Assembly: GCA_022865865.1 (NCBI GenBank)
Contig: JALHTN010000063.1
Coordinates: forward strand, 1 to 7,398
From: Anaerolineales bacterium
GTDB lineage: Bacteria; Chloroflexota; Anaerolineae; Anaerolineales; UBA4823
Length of the DNA stretch: 7,398 nt
Direction of reading: 5' to 3'
Below the pieces are notes generated by a model. The model was not told the DNA's origin, did no database searches, and saw nothing but the letters and a program-made list of their open reading frames with translations. The position numbers and the translations under genes were made by a program. Each line of letters starts with the position of its first letter. The stretch's first letter is position 1. Positions 5,824-7,398 of the stretch are shown here, one piece after another.

Positions 5824-6771
5824 TCACATACCTAGGATACCACCCAGTGCAGATTGCATCAGCATCAATACCGCGGGCGTCATCAACACAAGGCAAATGG
5901 AAGGAAATATCAGAAGCGCCAGGGGGATCAGCATTTTGATGGGGGCTTTATGCGCCGATTCTTCAGCTGCTTGGCGGCGTTTAATCCGCATCTGATCAGC
6001 CTGAATTCGCAGCACTCTTGCCAGGCTTACACCCAGCTGTTCGCTCTGGATAACCGCTGCGATAAAACTGGTCATCTCTGCAACTCCGAGGCGATCTGAC
6101 ATATCTTTCAATGAATCTCTGCGCAGTTTCCCTAATTGTATCTCACGAATCACTCTACCAAAAGCCATTGCGACCACATTTTCCCATTTTTCATAGACTT
6201 TCGCCATGGCTGCATCAAAGCCTAATCCAGCTTCAACACAGATCGTCAGCAGGTCAAGCGCATCAGGCATCGCCTTACGAACATCATTCTGCCGTTTACT
6301 GATCCGCCCCCCAAGCCAGAGTTCTGGAAGGAAGAAGCCCATTGCAGCAGCAGGAATGCCGATCATTAAACCACGCCCTTTCAGGAAGCTGCCTTCTGGA
6401 GCAATTGTCGCCACAAAAAATAATAATGCGCCCAACGACAATCCCGCCATTCTCAGCGCCCAGAATACCGTTGGATCCATGCCTCCGGGATTGCCAGCTA
6501 ATACCAGCTTCCTCGCTGTTTGCTGGATAGCATTTTGAGGAGTAAAGCGCAAAGCCAGCTGGCCCATTTTCCTCGCTATTGGGAAGAAAACCCGCTCTGT
6601 TATTGGTTGCGAAAGTTCGATCTCTTCTAGATCAACGATTTCCCCGCGGGCTGCATATTCACCCAGTCGATCTTGTAGCGGATCATCTGCCCCCGCATCC
6701 CGCATCCCTATGACAATCATCACCACGGCCGCAATTAAGACCACTCCGACAAGTATAGCAATCCAAAGCAT
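5824..6771 (-). CDS. tadC: Tad pilus assembly protein TadC (type II secretion F domain)
   Basis: 315 residues, the usual TadC size. It has an N-terminal membrane segment (about 3-23), a charged cytoplasmic stretch (25-90), two further hydrophobic segments (about 105-125 and 133-153), a T2SSF cytoplasmic domain (about 165-275), and a C-terminal membrane region (about 279-305). Typical motifs are A-M-P-D-A-L-D-L-L-T-I-C-V-E-A-G-L-G-F-D-A-A (167-188), R-E-I-Q-L-G (209-214), S-E-Q-L-G-V-S-L-A-R-V-L-R (243-255) and the basic M-R-I-K-R-R-Q-A-A-E-E-S-A-H-K-A (261-276). TadC pairs with TadB as the inner-membrane platform on which the TadA ATPase drives assembly of Flp-type pili. GAGGAGGT (6778-6785, minus) lies 6 bases before the ATG. 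The gene follows tadB after 26 bases. Confidence 0.93.
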   Translation of the reverse strand: MLWIAILVGVVLIAAVVMIVIGMRDAGADDPLQDRLGEYAARGEIVDLEEIELSQPITERVFFPIARKMGQLALRFTPQNAIQQTARKLVLAGNPGGMDPTVFWALRMAGLSLGALLFFVATIAPEGSFLKGRGLMIGIPAAAMGFFLPELWLGGRISKRQNDVRKAMPDALDLLTICVEAGLGFDAAMAKVYEKWENVVAMAFGRVIREIQLGKLRRDSLKDMSDRLGVAEMTSFIAAVIQSEQLGVSLARVLRIQADQMRIKRRQAAEESAHKAPIKMLIPLALLIFPSICLVLMTPAVLMLMQSALGGILGM

Positions 6772-6797
6772 AGAACTACCTCCTCATACCGCCAAGA

Positions 6798-7398
6798 CTA
6801 TACTTCAATAGCGGCGATCTTGCCCATGACAAGATATCCGCCAAGTATCATTAATGCCCCAATTATCAGAACCGGGATGCCGATCATGCGCGAATCTGGG
6901 TCGAAAAACATCATCATATAGGGCCGGTTCATAAACCATAACGCGCCTGCAATCAGAAATGGCATGCTTGAAAGGAAGCGGCTTGAATAAACCACTTGGG
7001 ATGTCAGCACCCTGATCTCACCCTTGATGCGGACACGTTCGCGGATCGTATAAGTGATTGTATCCAGGATCTCAGCCAGGTTGCCGCCGACTTCTCGCTG
7101 TACATTCATCGCAGTGATGGTCAAATCAAGATCTTCACTTGGGATGCGGCGGTACAGGTTATCCAGACCGCGTTCAATGGATAAGCCAATCTGGATCTCC
7201 TGTACCACGCGTCGAAATTCATCAGAGATCGGCGGCGGCAATTCTTTACTCACTGCTTCCATGGCCTGCATCACCGAAGAGCCAGCCCGGAGACCGTTTA
7301 CCATCAGGCCCAGCATATCCGGCAGCTGCTCACTAAATCTCACTAAGCTCTTTCCCTGCTGCTGGCGCACATAAAAGCGCGGGATCATCATTCCCACA
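6798..7398 (-). CDS. tadB: Tad pilus assembly protein TadB (type II secretion F domain), C-terminal part
   Basis: The frame stays open to the right edge, so about 200 C-terminal residues are present and the N-terminus lies outside; the GTG at 7395-7397 is likely an internal Val. Counting that codon as residue 1, the T2SSF domain starts F-S-E-Q-L-P-D-M-L-G-L-M-V-N-G-L-R-A-G (21-39), with S-V-M-Q-A-M-E-A-V (41-49), E-I-Q-I-G (67-71), V-Q-R-E-V-G-G-N-L-A-E-I-L (99-111) and R-E-R-V-R-I-K-G-E-I (119-128), all usual in TadB. Two membrane segments follow (about 143-158 and 171-192). TadB and TadC form the platform of the Tad pilus machine in the cytoplasmic membrane. The TAG at 6798-6800 precedes tadC by 26 bases; tadA and other tad genes would be expected beyond the right edge. 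Confidence 0.93.
   Translation of the reverse strand, partial: VGMMIPRFYVRQQQGKSLVRFSEQLPDMLGLMVNGLRAGSSVMQAMEAVSKELPPPISDEFRRVVQEIQIGLSIERGLDNLYRRIPSEDLDLTITAMNVQREVGGNLAEILDTITYTIRERVRIKGEIRVLTSQVVYSSRFLSSMPFLIAGALWFMNRPYMMMFFDPDSRMIGIPVLIIGALMILGGYLVMGKIAAIEV

Noticed and set aside
6206..6538. Plus-strand open frame opposite tadC
   Set aside because: It lies wholly within tadC, which has all family motifs and a strong Shine-Dalgarno; the product is low in recognisable structure.
1..7398. CRISPR array, tRNA/rRNA, insertion sequence or riboswitch
   Set aside because: I saw no regularly spaced repeats, transposase motifs, cloverleaf signatures or long structured leader; all gaps are 151 bases or shorter.

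Overview
The window looks like a piece of bacterial chromosome with base composition near balanced. I see no mobile element, RNA gene or CRISPR array. The mix of genes suggests a Chloroflexota (Anaerolineae-like) bacterium: a Tad-type TadB/TadC pair, a long-form hibernation factor, a lipoprotein with a Thr/Pro-rich linker, and a folate cluster with a pteridine-reductase-type SDR. This placement is inferred from gene style only and was not tested by any search.

Plus strand, 1-3636: the 3' end of a prolipoprotein diacylglyceryl transferase (Lgt) family gene runs in from the left edge. It is followed closely by a predicted secreted lipoprotein with a beta-propeller-like domain, then a DUF302 protein overlapping an SDR by 4 bases, then folB and folK. 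The SDR has Asp where classical SDRs have the catalytic Ser, as in PTR1/FolM pteridine reductases. Gaps are 47 bases or less, so the whole stretch could be one transcription unit.

Minus strand, 7398-3595: tadB (cut by the right edge), tadC and comFC are tightly packed. After a 143-base gap comes hpf (long form) with a clear intrinsic terminator, then folE with its own sigma70-like promoter. folE converges on folK and the two coding regions overlap tail to tail by 42 bases.

Functionally, FolE makes dihydroneopterin triphosphate from GTP, FolB cleaves dihydroneopterin, and FolK pyrophosphorylates the hydroxymethyl-dihydropterin. The SDR probably reduces a dihydropterin or dihydrofolate. folP, folC and folA are not in the window. 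The Tad genes encode the inner-membrane platform of a pilus, and ComFC is a competence-type protein co-directional with them. No stretch over 300 bases lacks a gene; the two largest gaps (4234-4384 and 4949-5091) hold regulatory sites.

I did not find a clear new system. The best candidates for follow-up are the DUF302/pteridine-reductase pair in the folate cluster, the Lgt-like protein lacking expected active-site residues, and a perfect 12-bp dyad inside comFC.
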